A stretch of 64,000 nt of DNA from Achromobacter pestifer (GCF_902859625.1 NZ_CADIJX010000001.1:1-64000), one strand, 5' to 3'; shown: positions 24,903 to 32,911, counted from the first letter of the stretch. Numbers and translations: made by a program. The notes: a model not told the origin generated them from the sequence alone.

Positions 24903-25065
24903 AGCAAACGCTCCACACGTCACAGAGGGCCAGGGTCACCAGGTCGAAGACCAGGTAACCCAGGACGCCCAGGCACACCAGCGCGCAGAAGACCGCGCAC
25001 GCCGTGTCTAGGCGCCCCAGCGGGGGCAGGAGGGGGAACTCGTCGTCATCGTGGCGCTGGTGCAT
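24895..25065 (-). CDS. Small single-span membrane protein (56 aa)
   Basis: Starts at ATG 25065 with a textbook AAGGAG 6 bases upstream (inside the preceding stop region). The first 20 residues are polar (MHQRHDDDEF...). A long hydrophobic stretch follows: CAVFCALVCLGVLGYLVFDL, extended by VTLALCDVW. Its stop lies within the VRR-NUC start (ATGCGTGA). It is too short for routine gene calling but is supported by RBS and coupling. Function unknown. Confidence 0.7.
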   Translation of the reverse strand: MHQRHDDDEFPLLPPLGRLDTACAVFCALVCLGVLGYLVFDLVTLALCDVWSVCYA

Positions 25066-25068
25066 GGT

Positions 25069-25479
25069 TCACTCCTTGGGATTCGTGGCCAGGATCGCGG
25101 CCCAGGTATCGGGCAACGAGCAGTTGGAAGGGGCGGTCGCAAACATCGGCGCGATATCCGCATTGCGGTGGCCGGCAATTCCGCAGCCGATGCGCGTGAC
25201 GAAAAAGCGCAAATGCGGATGTGCAGCGGCGTACTCGATAAACCGCGCGACGGCTGCGCCGATGGCGTCCAACGGCAGCGCTCCTGCCACGAGGCCGGAC
25301 GCCACGGTGGGGATGGCGTAGGAGTGGCCGGTACGGCCTTCGGCCACTGCCCAGGCGGCGCCGTACTGCTCAAACGCAGCGCGGGCCGCGCCGCCCAGAT
25401 GGGCGCCGTCTTCATTGCTGCCAAAGACGAACACCTGCCCGATCGCCGGCTGACCGCCGTCAGAATGAAATTGGCGCAT
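25069..25479 (-). CDS. A1S_2505-type phage non-structural protein
   Basis: 136 aa from ATG 25479 (GAGGAG upstream, within the previous stop). Diagnostic segments are GQVFVFGSNEDGAHLGGAAR, AWAVAEGRTGHSYAIPT and RFFVTRIGCGIAGHRNADIA, matching a widespread small phage family with a macro-domain-like pattern. An ADP-ribose or nucleotide-related role is possible but unproven. Confidence 0.8.
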   Translation of the reverse strand: MRQFHSDGGQPAIGQVFVFGSNEDGAHLGGAARAAFEQYGAAWAVAEGRTGHSYAIPTVASGLVAGALPLDAIGAAVARFIEYAAAHPHLRFFVTRIGCGIAGHRNADIAPMFATAPSNCSLPDTWAAILATNPKE

Positions 25480-25483
25480 GGCT

Positions 25484-26377
25484 TTACTCCTCGTCGGCCG
25501 GGACTTCGACGAACGCGCCGTCGGCCGCCAGGCGGTACCAGGTGTCGGGCTTGACGCCGTCCCTGCCGGCGATGGCCGAGCGGATGTGCACGAGCTTGAA
25601 ATTATTGTCGCGGTAGCAGAGGACGATGGCGCTGCCAGCGCAGGCCCGGGCCTTGCCCTGGTAGCCCGAAGCCATCGCAACCGAATCCTTGCCCTCTACG
25701 CTGGCGGCGGAGCGGGCGCCCGTGTTGCTGGCGGCGGAGTAGTCGCCCGTGTTGCTGGCGGCGGAGTAGTCGCCCGTGTTGCTGGCGGCGGAGCGGGCGC
25801 CCGTGTTGCTGGCGGCGGAGCCGTAGCCCGTGTTGCTGGCGGCGGAGTAGTCGCCCGTGTTGCTGGCGGCGGAGTAGTCGCCCGTGTTGCTGGCGGCGGA
25901 GTAGTCGCCCGTGTTGCTGGCGGCGGAGCGGGCGCCCGTGTTGCTGGCGGCGGAGTAGTCGCCCGTGTTGCTGGCGGCGGAGCGGGCGCCCGTGTTGCTG
26001 GCGTGCGAACGCTCTTCGCTCGCCGTCGCGCCGTTCGCCTTGTCCACGCGCGCCATGATCCAGTCAATGGCGCGGGTGATCAGCTGAGGCACATTGATTT
26101 CCGCCTCGATAGTGATCTTGCCGCTGGCGAGCTTGCTGTCTTCGCCATCCTTTTTGTCAATGGCGCCGTGGGCGACAACCACCGCATAGCGGCTGGTGGC
26201 GGGCGCGTAATAGTTGAAGACGTCCAGCGGGTATTCGCAGCTGTGGAAGCCGCCCGACGCGCAGCGCACGACCTTGCCTTCGTGCTCGTAGGTCTTGCCC
26301 AGCTCGTACTGGTAGCCGCGGCAGACGAGCTTGCTATCGAAGCCCTTGAACGCGGTGATGCGGGTGTCGTTGCTCAT
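25484..26377 (-). CDS. DUF7666-like phage protein with an internal 11-copy nonapeptide repeat
   Basis: 297 aa. The N-terminus (ITAFKGFDSKLVCRGYQYE, ASGGFHSCEYPLDVFNYY) and C-terminus (SAIVLCYRDNNFKLVHI, KPDTWYRLAADG) match phage proteins of the DUF7666 type. Residues about 127-225 are 11 perfect-length copies of a nonapeptide with core AASNTGxxS. The xx pair is DY (6 copies), AR (4) or YG (1), and the repeat probably forms a beta-solenoid. Starts with AAGGATCGCAAC before ATG 26377. Function unknown; homologues are sometimes mislabelled ice-nucleation proteins. Confidence 0.8.
   Translation of the reverse strand: MSNDTRITAFKGFDSKLVCRGYQYELGKTYEHEGKVVRCASGGFHSCEYPLDVFNYYAPATSRYAVVVAHGAIDKKDGEDSKLASGKITIEAEINVPQLITRAIDWIMARVDKANGATASEERSHASNTGARSAASNTGDYSAASNTGARSAASNTGDYSAASNTGDYSAASNTGDYSAASNTGYGSAASNTGARSAASNTGDYSAASNTGDYSAASNTGARSAASVEGKDSVAMASGYQGKARACAGSAIVLCYRDNNFKLVHIRSAIAGRDGVKPDTWYRLAADGAFVEVPADEE
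25700..25996 (-). repeat. 27-bp tandem repeat, 11 copies, coding
   Basis: Eleven uninterrupted 27-bp units, nearly identical at the DNA level except for the two variable codons (GAC TAC, GCC CGC or TAC GGC). It lies inside the DUF7666-like gene and keeps frame. Confidence 0.9.
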
Positions 26378-26410
26378 GTTGCGATCCTTTTTGCGATTGG
26401 TTGGTTGCTT

Positions 26411-26420
26411 TTTGCTAAAC
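26411..26420. promoter_or_regulatory. Octamer TTTGCTAA upstream of the DUF7666 gene
   Basis: TTTGCTAAAC, carrying the same octamer found in the other probable repressor operators of this prophage, 34-43 bp before the ATG at 26377. Confidence 0.45.
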
Positions 26421-26429
26421 GTTCAGGCG

Positions 26430-26452
26430 AAAGAAAACCCCGGCGCACGGGG
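26430..26452 (-). terminator. Rho-independent terminator after the 47-aa gene
   Basis: On the minus strand CCCCG-TGCGC-CGGGG is followed directly by TTTTCTTT. It lies between the stop of the small gene at 26463 and the DUF7666 start, where it could attenuate early transcription. Confidence 0.6.
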
Positions 26453-26462
26453 CGGGTGGGGG

Positions 26463-26606
26463 TCAGGCAGAAACAAGAATTAAGTGGGCTTCTTGCTCAG
26501 GGAGCATGCGCGCGGCAAATGCCTCGGCAGCAGCACGTTCCATCTTTTCCGACTGGCGCGCATTGCCGCGTGCGTCCCACCAAACGACGATGTGCTTCCG
26601 TACCAT
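26463..26606 (-). CDS. Small phage protein (47 aa)
   Basis: ATG 26606 preceded by AGGGAG at 8 bases spacing. The sequence begins MVRKHIVVWWDARGNARQSE and continues as an Ala/Glu-rich helix ending in HLILVSA. No recognised domain. It is the first gene after the internal early promoter at 26650-26679 and ends before a terminator-like hairpin. Confidence 0.6.
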   Translation of the reverse strand: MVRKHIVVWWDARGNARQSEKMERAAAEAFAARMLPEQEAHLILVSA

Positions 26607-26649
26607 GCTGTTCTCCCTATTTCTCGCCGAGTGGCAAGTTGATGAGCAA

Positions 26650-26679
26650 ATATTAGCAAACGCTAAATTAAAAGGTCAA
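26650..26679 (-). promoter_or_regulatory. Internal leftward early promoter with operator
   Basis: Minus-strand -35 TTGACC (26674-26679), 18-bp spacer, -10 TAATAT (26650-26655). The spacer and -10 contain ATTAGCAAAC-GCTAAAT (26652-26668), an imperfect palindrome that includes the prophage operator octamer. It would drive the small gene and the following early operon. Confidence 0.65.
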
Positions 26680-26684
26680 CAAAT

Positions 26685-28802
26685 TTATTCTTTGCGATAG
26701 CGCAACGCCTCGAAGCCGGCCGCCGCCAGGGGGATGTCGGGCGCCCACTCGGGCGGCGTGGCCATGATGCTGGCCAGGTGCGTCGCGTTGAATTCGGGGC
26801 TGTCCGGGGCTTCTGTGATGATTTCGTCGTGCACGGTCAGCACGATCTGATAGCCGGCCGCCTCGACCGCTGGCATGTTGTGCGCCAGGATGTCGCGCGC
26901 AAACGACTGGCAGGCGTTCTCAAACAGCTTGCCGCCGTAGCTGTGCAGCCGCGCCCACTTGCGGCTGTACTGGTTCACGCCCATGTAGGAGAACTTGCCG
27001 TTCTCATCGACCTGGGGGGAGGGGTAGCAGAGGAAACGGCCAGACGGCATGCGGATGCGCAGCCAGGCGCCGTCGCGGCGCACGCGGAACCGGCCGCAGT
27101 CGATGGTGGTGCCCGGGTTGATTGTGGCGCGCTTGGCCGATTCTTCCAGCATGCCCCAAAGGCCCTCAATGCCTTGGTGCCCGCGGCGCCATGCGCGCTT
27201 GAACGCATCGCAAACGACGAAGGCGCGCTCGGACAGGCCGAAGGTGCTGCGGCGCTTGCGCGCCGTCCAGTCGAACATACCTTTGGCTTCGTCGCGGATG
27301 TCGCCGGGCAGGCCGGGGTATGCGTCCTCGGCCATCTGCTCAATGTCGAAACCGTAGGTCAGCGCCCCGGTCAGGAACGCGCCTACGCCGCCCTGGTAGG
27401 CCAGCATCAGTTCCATCACCTTGCCGATCTGGCGCATGGTCTTGTCCACTTCTTCGGGGCGGACGCCGAACGCCTTGGCGTAGGCCACCTTGTACAGGTC
27501 CGCGCCGATCCCAGCGTCGAAGTCGCGGAACGCCTGCAGCTTCCAGGACTCGCCCGCCAGCCAGGCCGCGACCCGACCTTCGATGTTGGCCAGGTCGGCC
27601 ACCACCAGCTTTTTGCCGCGCGGCGCGACGATGCAGCCGCGGATCGCGGCGCTGGCCACTTCCATGACGTTGTCATAGATGAGGTCCGCTGCGCCCGCCT
27701 TGATGGCGTCGATACCGAAATCGATCTCTTCCTGCAGGGCCTCGTCGCGCAGGTCGCCGATCTTGGGGCGCGGCAGGTTTTGCGGCTGCCACAGGCGGCC
27801 GGCCCAGCGGCGCGTGCGCCCGGCGCCGGCGAACTGCAGCAGCCCGCGCAGGCGGCCGTCGGCGCTGGCGCCGTTGATGAGCCGCTTGTACTTGCTGGTG
27901 CTGGACGTGCTGGCCTGCAAACGGATCGCCAGCAACTCGCGCAGCGCCCAGGGCAGCGACTGGTCATCGATGCGGCGCTCAAGCGTGGACGCCTGCAGGT
28001 CGGGCAGCTCGACGCCGTATTCGGCCAGCAGGTGCGCCAGCAGCTTGTCGCGCTTGGTGGCCGACTCGACCGCGCCGTCGGTCAGCTCCAGGGTGCGCGC
28101 GGCCAGCGTCTTCTTCGCGCGCTCCACAGCCGTGACGGCCGCCTGCGCCAGTTCGGTGTCCACCAGCACGCCGCGCTGGTTGATGCGTTGGTCCAACAGC
28201 CACAGGTCGAACTCTTCGCCGCTGTAGTTCCACGTGGGCATCTTGCGGTGGATGATCCGCATGGGCTCGATATCGAACTTGGCGTACTCGACGAACTCGG
28301 CCCACTCGGCCGGGTGTGTGTGGCGCGTCGCGCGGCGCAGCGCCTGGTTCTTCGGGCGCGGCTTGCAGAACAGCTGGATCAGGGCCTTGCCGGTCTTCAG
28401 CTTGCGCTTGTCCAGCGGCACGCCCATGACGTCGCCCAGCGTTTCCAGCGCGCCGGGCAGGGCGTGCGCATACGCCTGCACCATCGTGTCCCACCACGCC
28501 GCCTCGGGGATCATGTCGTGCAAGTCGGGCCGGGCGTGCTTGAGGATCGTGCGATCAAACATGCCGCCGTTGTGCCAGACGTGGCGGGTGTCCGGTCGTT
28601 GCAAAATCGCAACCAGATCCGCCGGCGCGCGGCTGTCGGCGGTGGCGTCCCAGACGCGGATCTCGCCATCGTCTAGCGCGTAGGTCCAGAGCATGACCTC
28701 GGCCTTTTCGGCATAGGCATGTGTGCCGTAGGTCTTCAGGTCGCGCTCGCTGAACGTCTCCAGGTCATGGTAGGCGGTAGCAGTAAATTCTAGGGCTGTC
28801 AT
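26685..28802 (-). CDS. Family A DNA polymerase (phage, with 3'-5' exonuclease)
   Basis: 705 aa from ATG 28802 (a TTG at 28817 in frame is possible). The N-terminal proofreading exonuclease starts with YHDLETFS and continues with WHNGGMFDR and a YAKFDIEPMR stretch. The polymerase domain has the template-strand motif RTRRWAGRLWQPQNLPRP. Motif A is VVADLANIEGRVAAWLAG, with Asp and Glu of DxxxIE present. A fingers region with KVMELMLAYQGGVGAF and motif C IVLTVHDEIITE (HDE) complete it. It replicates phage DNA together with the primase-helicase and SSB of this prophage. Pol I-like but without a 5' nuclease. Confidence 0.95.
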   Translation of the reverse strand: MTALEFTATAYHDLETFSERDLKTYGTHAYAEKAEVMLWTYALDDGEIRVWDATADSRAPADLVAILQRPDTRHVWHNGGMFDRTILKHARPDLHDMIPEAAWWDTMVQAYAHALPGALETLGDVMGVPLDKRKLKTGKALIQLFCKPRPKNQALRRATRHTHPAEWAEFVEYAKFDIEPMRIIHRKMPTWNYSGEEFDLWLLDQRINQRGVLVDTELAQAAVTAVERAKKTLAARTLELTDGAVESATKRDKLLAHLLAEYGVELPDLQASTLERRIDDQSLPWALRELLAIRLQASTSSTSKYKRLINGASADGRLRGLLQFAGAGRTRRWAGRLWQPQNLPRPKIGDLRDEALQEEIDFGIDAIKAGAADLIYDNVMEVASAAIRGCIVAPRGKKLVVADLANIEGRVAAWLAGESWKLQAFRDFDAGIGADLYKVAYAKAFGVRPEEVDKTMRQIGKVMELMLAYQGGVGAFLTGALTYGFDIEQMAEDAYPGLPGDIRDEAKGMFDWTARKRRSTFGLSERAFVVCDAFKRAWRRGHQGIEGLWGMLEESAKRATINPGTTIDCGRFRVRRDGAWLRIRMPSGRFLCYPSPQVDENGKFSYMGVNQYSRKWARLHSYGGKLFENACQSFARDILAHNMPAVEAAGYQIVLTVHDEIITEAPDSPEFNATHLASIMATPPEWAPDIPLAAAGFEALRYRKE

Positions 28803-28837
28803 ATACTGAATGCTCAATAATTGATCGGGACGCCACC

Positions 28838-29101
28838 ATGAGCGCGCTGCACATCGCTTACCTGGCCGTCGGCCTCGTCGCCGCGGTGTTGCTGTACCCG
28901 TGGCTGGTTCGCCAATTCGGCGAACAGGTCCAGTCGCGCTTGGCGCGAGCCGCCTATTTCGGGGTGGGCGTGGCGCTGGGCTGGCCGGTGTTCATCGTGC
29001 TGCCGATAGGGGTGTGGTTTGAGCGGCGCGCGCAAGCCAAAAAATACGCCCGGGAACGGGCGTACCGGGCGCAGCTTGATGCGATGAATCGCGCGAGCTG
29101 A
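28838..29101 (+). CDS. Small membrane protein on the opposite strand inside the early operon
   Basis: 87 aa with two hydrophobic segments (IAYLAVGLVAAVLLYPWLV and YFGVGVALGWPVFIVLPIG, in part) and a basic tail KYARERAYRAQLDA. It starts 35 bp from the divergent polymerase start and ends against the HNH stop. The only nearby SD is a weak GGGACG. Membrane pattern and codon use look coding. It might be a superinfection-exclusion-type protein expressed separately, but that is speculation. Confidence 0.55.
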   Translation: MSALHIAYLAVGLVAAVLLYPWLVRQFGEQVQSRLARAAYFGVGVALGWPVFIVLPIGVWFERRAQAKKYARERAYRAQLDAMNRAS

Positions 29102-29103
29102 GG

Positions 29104-29478
29104 TCATGCTGCTTTCTTGAATGGGGTGAAGTGCCGGCCCTCGGCCACGCACTGCTGGACGTTTTTGCGCTGCGTGCCTCCCTTCAGGTGGGCCGGGTTG
29201 CAGCAAAGCCGGTTGTTGCATAGGTGCATCACGACGCTCTTGCTGTTCAGGCGGCAACCGCCCATCTCAACCAGCGCCACTCGGTGCGCCAGCGCCGATT
29301 TGACCTTGCCCTTGCGCGGGCCTTTCTTGAATCGCATGCTCATCTTTCCGTAGCCGGACGCGTTGCGCGCGCCGATCCACAGCCAGCAAGGCGTGCCGTT
29401 GTGGGTCAGCTCGTCAGAGATCATGGTGTTGGCCAGAATGCGCTCGGCCAAGTTTGCATAGCGCCTGACCATGGTCAT
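29104..29478 (-). CDS. HNH-type endonuclease-like protein
   Basis: 124 aa; the start at ATG 29478 shares ATGA with the stop upstream. Features are PCWLWIGARNASGYGKMS, then LAHRVALVEMGG and the HNH core VMHLCNNRLCCNPAHLKGGT with paired Cys. It resembles the HNH proteins with AP2-like neighbours found as free-standing homing endonucleases or packaging nucleases in phages. Its place in the replication operon favours a free-standing nuclease. Confidence 0.85.
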   Translation of the reverse strand: MTMVRRYANLAERILANTMISDELTHNGTPCWLWIGARNASGYGKMSMRFKKGPRKGKVKSALAHRVALVEMGGCRLNSKSVVMHLCNNRLCCNPAHLKGGTQRKNVQQCVAEGRHFTPFKKAA

Positions 29479-29852
29479 GCCGCGGCGCTGTGGGGGATTA
29501 GGTCCACCAGTGTGGCAAACCATTCCTCGGCCTGTCGCACGGCGTCGAGCTCGTCGATAGCCTTCACGCGCAGCGTGTGGAGAATGAGGCCGTGGCGCAC
29601 CGAATAGCAGCCGGGCGGCTGGATCTCGGTCACCGCAAGCAGGCCAAACCGAACGGTTGGGATGCGCCAAACGCGCGGCGCTGGCGTCGAGGCGCGCGGC
29701 CATGCCTTGTGCGATGTGTAGTCGTGCAAGCGTAAGGATAGTCGGCTGTAGCCGGTGAGCACCATAAATGGATGCGCGACCAAGTCGTGCAGAATTGCCC
29801 AGCCCAGCAGCTCTTTCTCGTTGGCGCATCCCTTGCGCGGATCAGTACGCAT
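29475..29852 (-). CDS. Phage hypothetical protein (125 aa)
   Basis: ATG 29852 is preceded by AAGGAGG with ideal spacing, which fixes the start. Contains LLGWAILHDLVAHPFMVLTG and later TEIQPPGCYSVRHGLILHTL and AEEWFATLVDLIP. No domain recognised. Translationally coupled to the HNH gene. Confidence 0.7.
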   Translation of the reverse strand: MRTDPRKGCANEKELLGWAILHDLVAHPFMVLTGYSRLSLRLHDYTSHKAWPRASTPAPRVWRIPTVRFGLLAVTEIQPPGCYSVRHGLILHTLRVKAIDELDAVRQAEEWFATLVDLIPHSAAA

Positions 29853-30037
29853 ATCAGTCCTCCTTAAGTGGGTGGACCATGCCCCGGATTGCCGCCATTT
29901 ATATTGCCGGCTTCCAACGGATTGCGCGTACTCACCAGCGCCGTAAACAACATGTGCGGGCGGAGCTGGGTAGCGATCCGGGGCGTGGGCGCCGTGTGGT
30001 CCTGGGCACGGCTGAGGATGGGAAGCCCCCGCTATCG

Positions 30038-30064
30038 CACGGCGCCGGGGAGGGCGGCGCCGTG
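30038..30064. terminator. Stem-loop after the SSB gene
   Basis: CACGGCGCC ... GGCGCCGTG, a 9-bp stem with a roughly 9-nt loop just beyond the stop of the ssDNA-binding gene. The 220-bp gap 29853-30075 holds this but no convincing gene. No U-tract follows on the minus strand, so it may instead protect the mRNA end or modulate read-through. Confidence 0.4.
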
Positions 30065-30075
30065 AGGGTGTGGGG

Positions 30076-30675
30076 TTATGCCAGGTCGTCGCCAGCGTCG
30101 GAGCCGCTGCCCAGGTCGTCGAAGTCGTCGGCGTCGCCCTTGCTGGTGCCGCCGAACGAATCGCCATCCTTGGAGAACTGCACGCCATTGACCGTGCAGC
30201 GAATGGTCTTGCCGTACTTGTTGTCCTGGGCCCAGAGGTCGACCGTGGCGTTCACGTAGCAGCCGGAGTAGATGCGGCCTTCCTTGCCCGGGTAGGCGAT
30301 ACCCTTGGCCGCGTCGATGATCGGGGACTTGTCGGCGTCGAGCAGCAGCGGCATGCCGTCCTTCTTCTGGCGCACGGCGCCCAGCGCCATGTTCCCTTCG
30401 AAGCCGTCATACGCCTTGCGCTTGCCCGGGTAGTAGCAGACCTCTTTCGGGTTGCCCGTTTCCAGCAGGTTGTCGACGATGGCCTTGCCCTTGGCGCCCC
30501 ACTTCTCGGCGGCCGCGGCGTACATGCCGTCTTCGATGGTCTTGCGACCCGGGTGGCCTTGCTCGGGGATCAGGAAGGTGCAGCCGTAGCGCTCTTCCTG
30601 GCCGGTTTCAAATGCTTTGGCTTCGGTCAGGCTTTGGGCGAAGGCGACACGGACATTGCTCAGTTTGACTTTCAT
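30076..30675 (-). CDS. DUF2815-type single-stranded DNA-binding protein
   Basis: 199 aa. The N-terminal KVKLSNVRVAFAQSLTEAK and central SGCYVNATVDLWAQDNKYGK are typical of DUF2815/Enc34-like phage SSBs with an OB fold. The very acidic C-terminus (DADDFDDLGSGSDAGDDLA) is the protein-interaction tail usual for SSBs. AAGGAACCTGAAA precedes the ATG. It should coat ssDNA during replication by the adjacent polymerase. Confidence 0.9.
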   Translation of the reverse strand: MKVKLSNVRVAFAQSLTEAKAFETGQEERYGCTFLIPEQGHPGRKTIEDGMYAAAAEKWGAKGKAIVDNLLETGNPKEVCYYPGKRKAYDGFEGNMALGAVRQKKDGMPLLLDADKSPIIDAAKGIAYPGKEGRIYSGCYVNATVDLWAQDNKYGKTIRCTVNGVQFSKDGDSFGGTSKGDADDFDDLGSGSDAGDDLA

Positions 30676-30712
30676 TTTCAGGTTCCTTATAGGGCTGTCT
30701 ACTTGCTACGGT

Positions 30713-30919
30713 TCAACGGAAAAATTCGGGGTGCGCACGCTTGGCGCGCGCGGTGGCCTTGGCGATCGCCTTGGCCCGTTCGTGGGGGTTGCGGACTCGG
30801 GCGGCCGATTGCAGCGCCAGCCGGAACTCGATCGGCAAGACGTTGCTGTCTTTGCTGACGCTTTCCCGTGGCGCGGATGCGGCCGTAGGGTTGGTGGGCT
30901 GCAAAAGGTGCGTGCTCAT
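30713..30919 (-). CDS. Small basic phage protein (68 aa)
   Basis: Start at 30919 overlaps the stop of the nuclease gene (ATGA). The C-terminal half is helical and basic (NPHERAKAIAKATARAKRAH), ending PEFFR. No domain recognised. It lies between the nuclease and SSB genes and may be an accessory factor. Confidence 0.65.
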   Translation of the reverse strand: MSTHLLQPTNPTAASAPRESVSKDSNVLPIEFRLALQSAARVRNPHERAKAIAKATARAKRAHPEFFR

Positions 30920-32151
30920 ACGAGATCGGCTCCGTCCTGGCTGGTGGTGCTGACGTCGTCGAAGTCATCGGCCGCCGGTTGGATGACCAGGGCGGGGCGC
31001 TTGTCGGACGCCGGGGCGACGCTGGGCGAGCCGTCGGATTTAGTGATCAAGGCTTGCGCCTTCACCCAGCGGCGCGGCGTGTCCTTGAGCAGCTTTTCGG
31101 CGCTGGTGGGGCTGATCAGCTTCTTGTCGTACATCTCGTCCGACTTCAGGCGCATGCCCTTCAAAAGCTCTTCGGCGTCCGTCTCGCTCGACCACTTGCG
31201 CGGACCGGCGCGGCCTTGCACGAGTTTCCAGCCGTCGACCGATTCGCCCAGCAGCAGGCGACGCTCAGTCTCGGCGCGCACGGCCTTACACCACGCTTCA
31301 ACCTCGTCCACGCGGCCCATGAGCACGCCCAGATCGGGCGCGGCCATGTCGCCTTGCGGCGCGACGACCTCGAAATCGTCCGGCGTTGCCTTCACGTTGC
31401 GCGACACCGTCACCACGACTTCGGTGGCCTTGGCCGGGCATGCCGCATGCGCTTTGCAGAAGCGGCACGCCTTTTCGGACGGGCTGTAGTCGGACGGTAC
31501 GGGCGGCGTCTCGCTGTCCACGTAGAGGTAGGCGCGATCCGCGGCCTCCTTCAGGCGGGCGCCACGCTCGCGCAGCTCGTCGACCGTGAGGGCCCACTCG
31601 CTGACGTGGTTGAGCCGCGGTTGATGGATCGTCATGCGCACGCGCTCGAAGTCCATCAGCACTGCAAACTGATCCAGCGCGCCCAGCGCGTAGAGGATCA
31701 TTTGCTTGTTCTCATCGGCGTCGACCCGCACCCCGCGCCCGAACTTCAGGTCGCAGACATGCAGCTCGTCGTCAGTGCGCAGGATGACCGCGTCAGACGT
31801 GCCGAAGGCTTCCGGCACCCAGCGGCTGATATCGAGACGCTGCTCGAGCAACAGCTCGTGGCCCTCGGACACTTGGCGCACGTAGTCCACGTACTTCTGA
31901 ACTTCCGTGGCCATGTCCGTCGTAACTTCCACGGTTTTGCCCGCGCGCATCGGGATGCGCCGGCCCTTGTAGGCCATGGCGTCCTTGCCTTCGCGCAGCG
32001 CCATTTCAGCGACGGCGTGCGCTGCTGTGCCCTCGTCGGCGTAATCGCTGCTGGTGTCCGGGTAGCCGGACTCCAGCTGCACGCTGGCCGGGCACGTCGA
32101 CCACCGTTCAGCGCCGGAGGGCGAGAGGGTGGCGTGTGCGGGTTCGGTCAT
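30916..32151 (-). CDS. DUF2800 RecB/Cas4-like nuclease with probable Fe-S cluster
   Basis: 411 aa from ATG 32151 (ATGA overlap with the previous stop). The PD-(D/E)XK core is visible: GTSDAVILRTDDELHVCDLKFG with Asp134 and Lys136 of DxK, followed by NKQMILYALGAL (Gln-x3-Tyr motif typical of RecB-type nucleases). Cys20 (RWSTCPASV) plus Cys229, Cys232 and Cys238 (CRFCKAHAAC) give the four-Cys arrangement of Cas4/AddB-type iron-sulphur nucleases. It likely resects or processes DNA ends in phage recombination and replication alongside the SSB. Confidence 0.85.
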   Translation of the reverse strand: MTEPAHATLSPSGAERWSTCPASVQLESGYPDTSSDYADEGTAAHAVAEMALREGKDAMAYKGRRIPMRAGKTVEVTTDMATEVQKYVDYVRQVSEGHELLLEQRLDISRWVPEAFGTSDAVILRTDDELHVCDLKFGRGVRVDADENKQMILYALGALDQFAVLMDFERVRMTIHQPRLNHVSEWALTVDELRERGARLKEAADRAYLYVDSETPPVPSDYSPSEKACRFCKAHAACPAKATEVVVTVSRNVKATPDDFEVVAPQGDMAAPDLGVLMGRVDEVEAWCKAVRAETERRLLLGESVDGWKLVQGRAGPRKWSSETDAEELLKGMRLKSDEMYDKKLISPTSAEKLLKDTPRRWVKAQALITKSDGSPSVAPASDKRPALVIQPAADDFDDVSTTSQDGADLV

Positions 32152-32402
32152 TTCAAGGCCCCGAGGTCGGTGTGGCCGTATACCTTTTTCAGCTTCTGGT
32201 ACACAGCGCGGGTGCTGGTGGGCGAGTGGCGGCTCGTACCGGTGACCGGGGCCTGGCGCATGATGGGCTTGCCCATCGCGTCGAGCTTGCCGGTGTGCAC
32301 CGGCACGAGATACCCCTGTTCGGTCCGCAGCTGACGGGCCGGCATGCCGGCCGTCATCCGAGAAGCGGCGCGGCGCAAAGCGCGTGCTTTGCGGCCGTTC
32401 AT
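32148..32402 (-). CDS. Phage hypothetical protein (84 aa)
   Basis: Very basic N-terminus (MNGRKARALRRAASRMTAG), then a Thr/Ser-rich stretch and an ending RAVYQKLKKVYGHTDLGALK. Both ends overlap neighbours as ATGA, so it is translated within the early operon. Probably nucleic-acid-binding by charge only. Confidence 0.65.
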   Translation of the reverse strand: MNGRKARALRRAASRMTAGMPARQLRTEQGYLVPVHTGKLDAMGKPIMRQAPVTGTSRHSPTSTRAVYQKLKKVYGHTDLGALK

Positions 32403-32911
32403 GCAAGCGCCCCTTCGTCCGAGGCGACCGGGTCGTACTTGCCGTCGATGACCAGCTCAGCCTTTTCCTTGAACTCGGCGAACTGATCCGCCTTCAGGTT
32501 CTTGGCGGACGTCACGCCGAAGCGCTGGAGCAGGGCCTCGGCCTTCTCGCGGCTGATCTTGGCGATCGTCAGCACGAGCGGCTTGATGTCCTTCTCGTAG
32601 TCCAGCGCCGGCGCGGCGTCAGCCTGCTTGTCCTTGGCGCCGGCGTCGTCCTTCGACGATTCGGTCGAGGAACTGGCCGAGCTGTCGGACGCAGTCGGGG
32701 TCTGCTTTTCCGTGGAAACCTTGGCGGTGTTGTCCGCCGACTTCACGTTTTTTTCCGTGGCGACCTTTTCCTGCTTGGCGGTGGGCGCCGGCGCATCGCC
32801 GGTGGCGAGCAGCGTGGCGATGGAAAGGGCCTCTTCTGCCGTGTTCACATTGGCGTTGAAAGTGACCTGCGCGTCCTTGATGGCGCGGCTGACGATGATC
32901 CCGAAAGACAT
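32399..32911 (-). CDS. First early-operon protein with low-complexity linker (170 aa)
   Basis: ATG 32911 has CAGGAG 8 bases upstream; the longer in-frame extension lacks a better start. The N-terminal ~40 residues are ordered (SFGIIVSRAIKDAQVTFNAN). A long Ala/Ser/Thr/Lys/Asp linker spans about residues 50-105. A helical C-terminal domain (ALLQRFGVTSAKNLKADQFA) ends in VIDGKYDPV. No family recognised. It is the first gene behind the leftward early promoter. Confidence 0.7.
   Translation of the reverse strand: MSFGIIVSRAIKDAQVTFNANVNTAEEALSIATLLATGDAPAPTAKQEKVATEKNVKSADNTAKVSTEKQTPTASDSSASSSTESSKDDAGAKDKQADAAPALDYEKDIKPLVLTIAKISREKAEALLQRFGVTSAKNLKADQFAEFKEKAELVIDGKYDPVASDEGALA

Noticed and set aside
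25700..25996. Repeat array considered as a CRISPR
   Set aside because: Units are 27 bp in direct tandem with no spacers, stay in frame and encode a nonapeptide repeat; no cas genes are nearby.
28814..29257. A 147-aa minus-strand frame overlapping the small membrane-protein gene
   Set aside because: Low-complexity His/Arg/Pro-rich translation, crosses the HNH gene in another frame and has no start signal.
29853..30075. A 29-aa minus-strand frame from about 29953
   Set aside because: No ribosome binding site and no recognisable features; the gap is better described as non-coding with a stem-loop.
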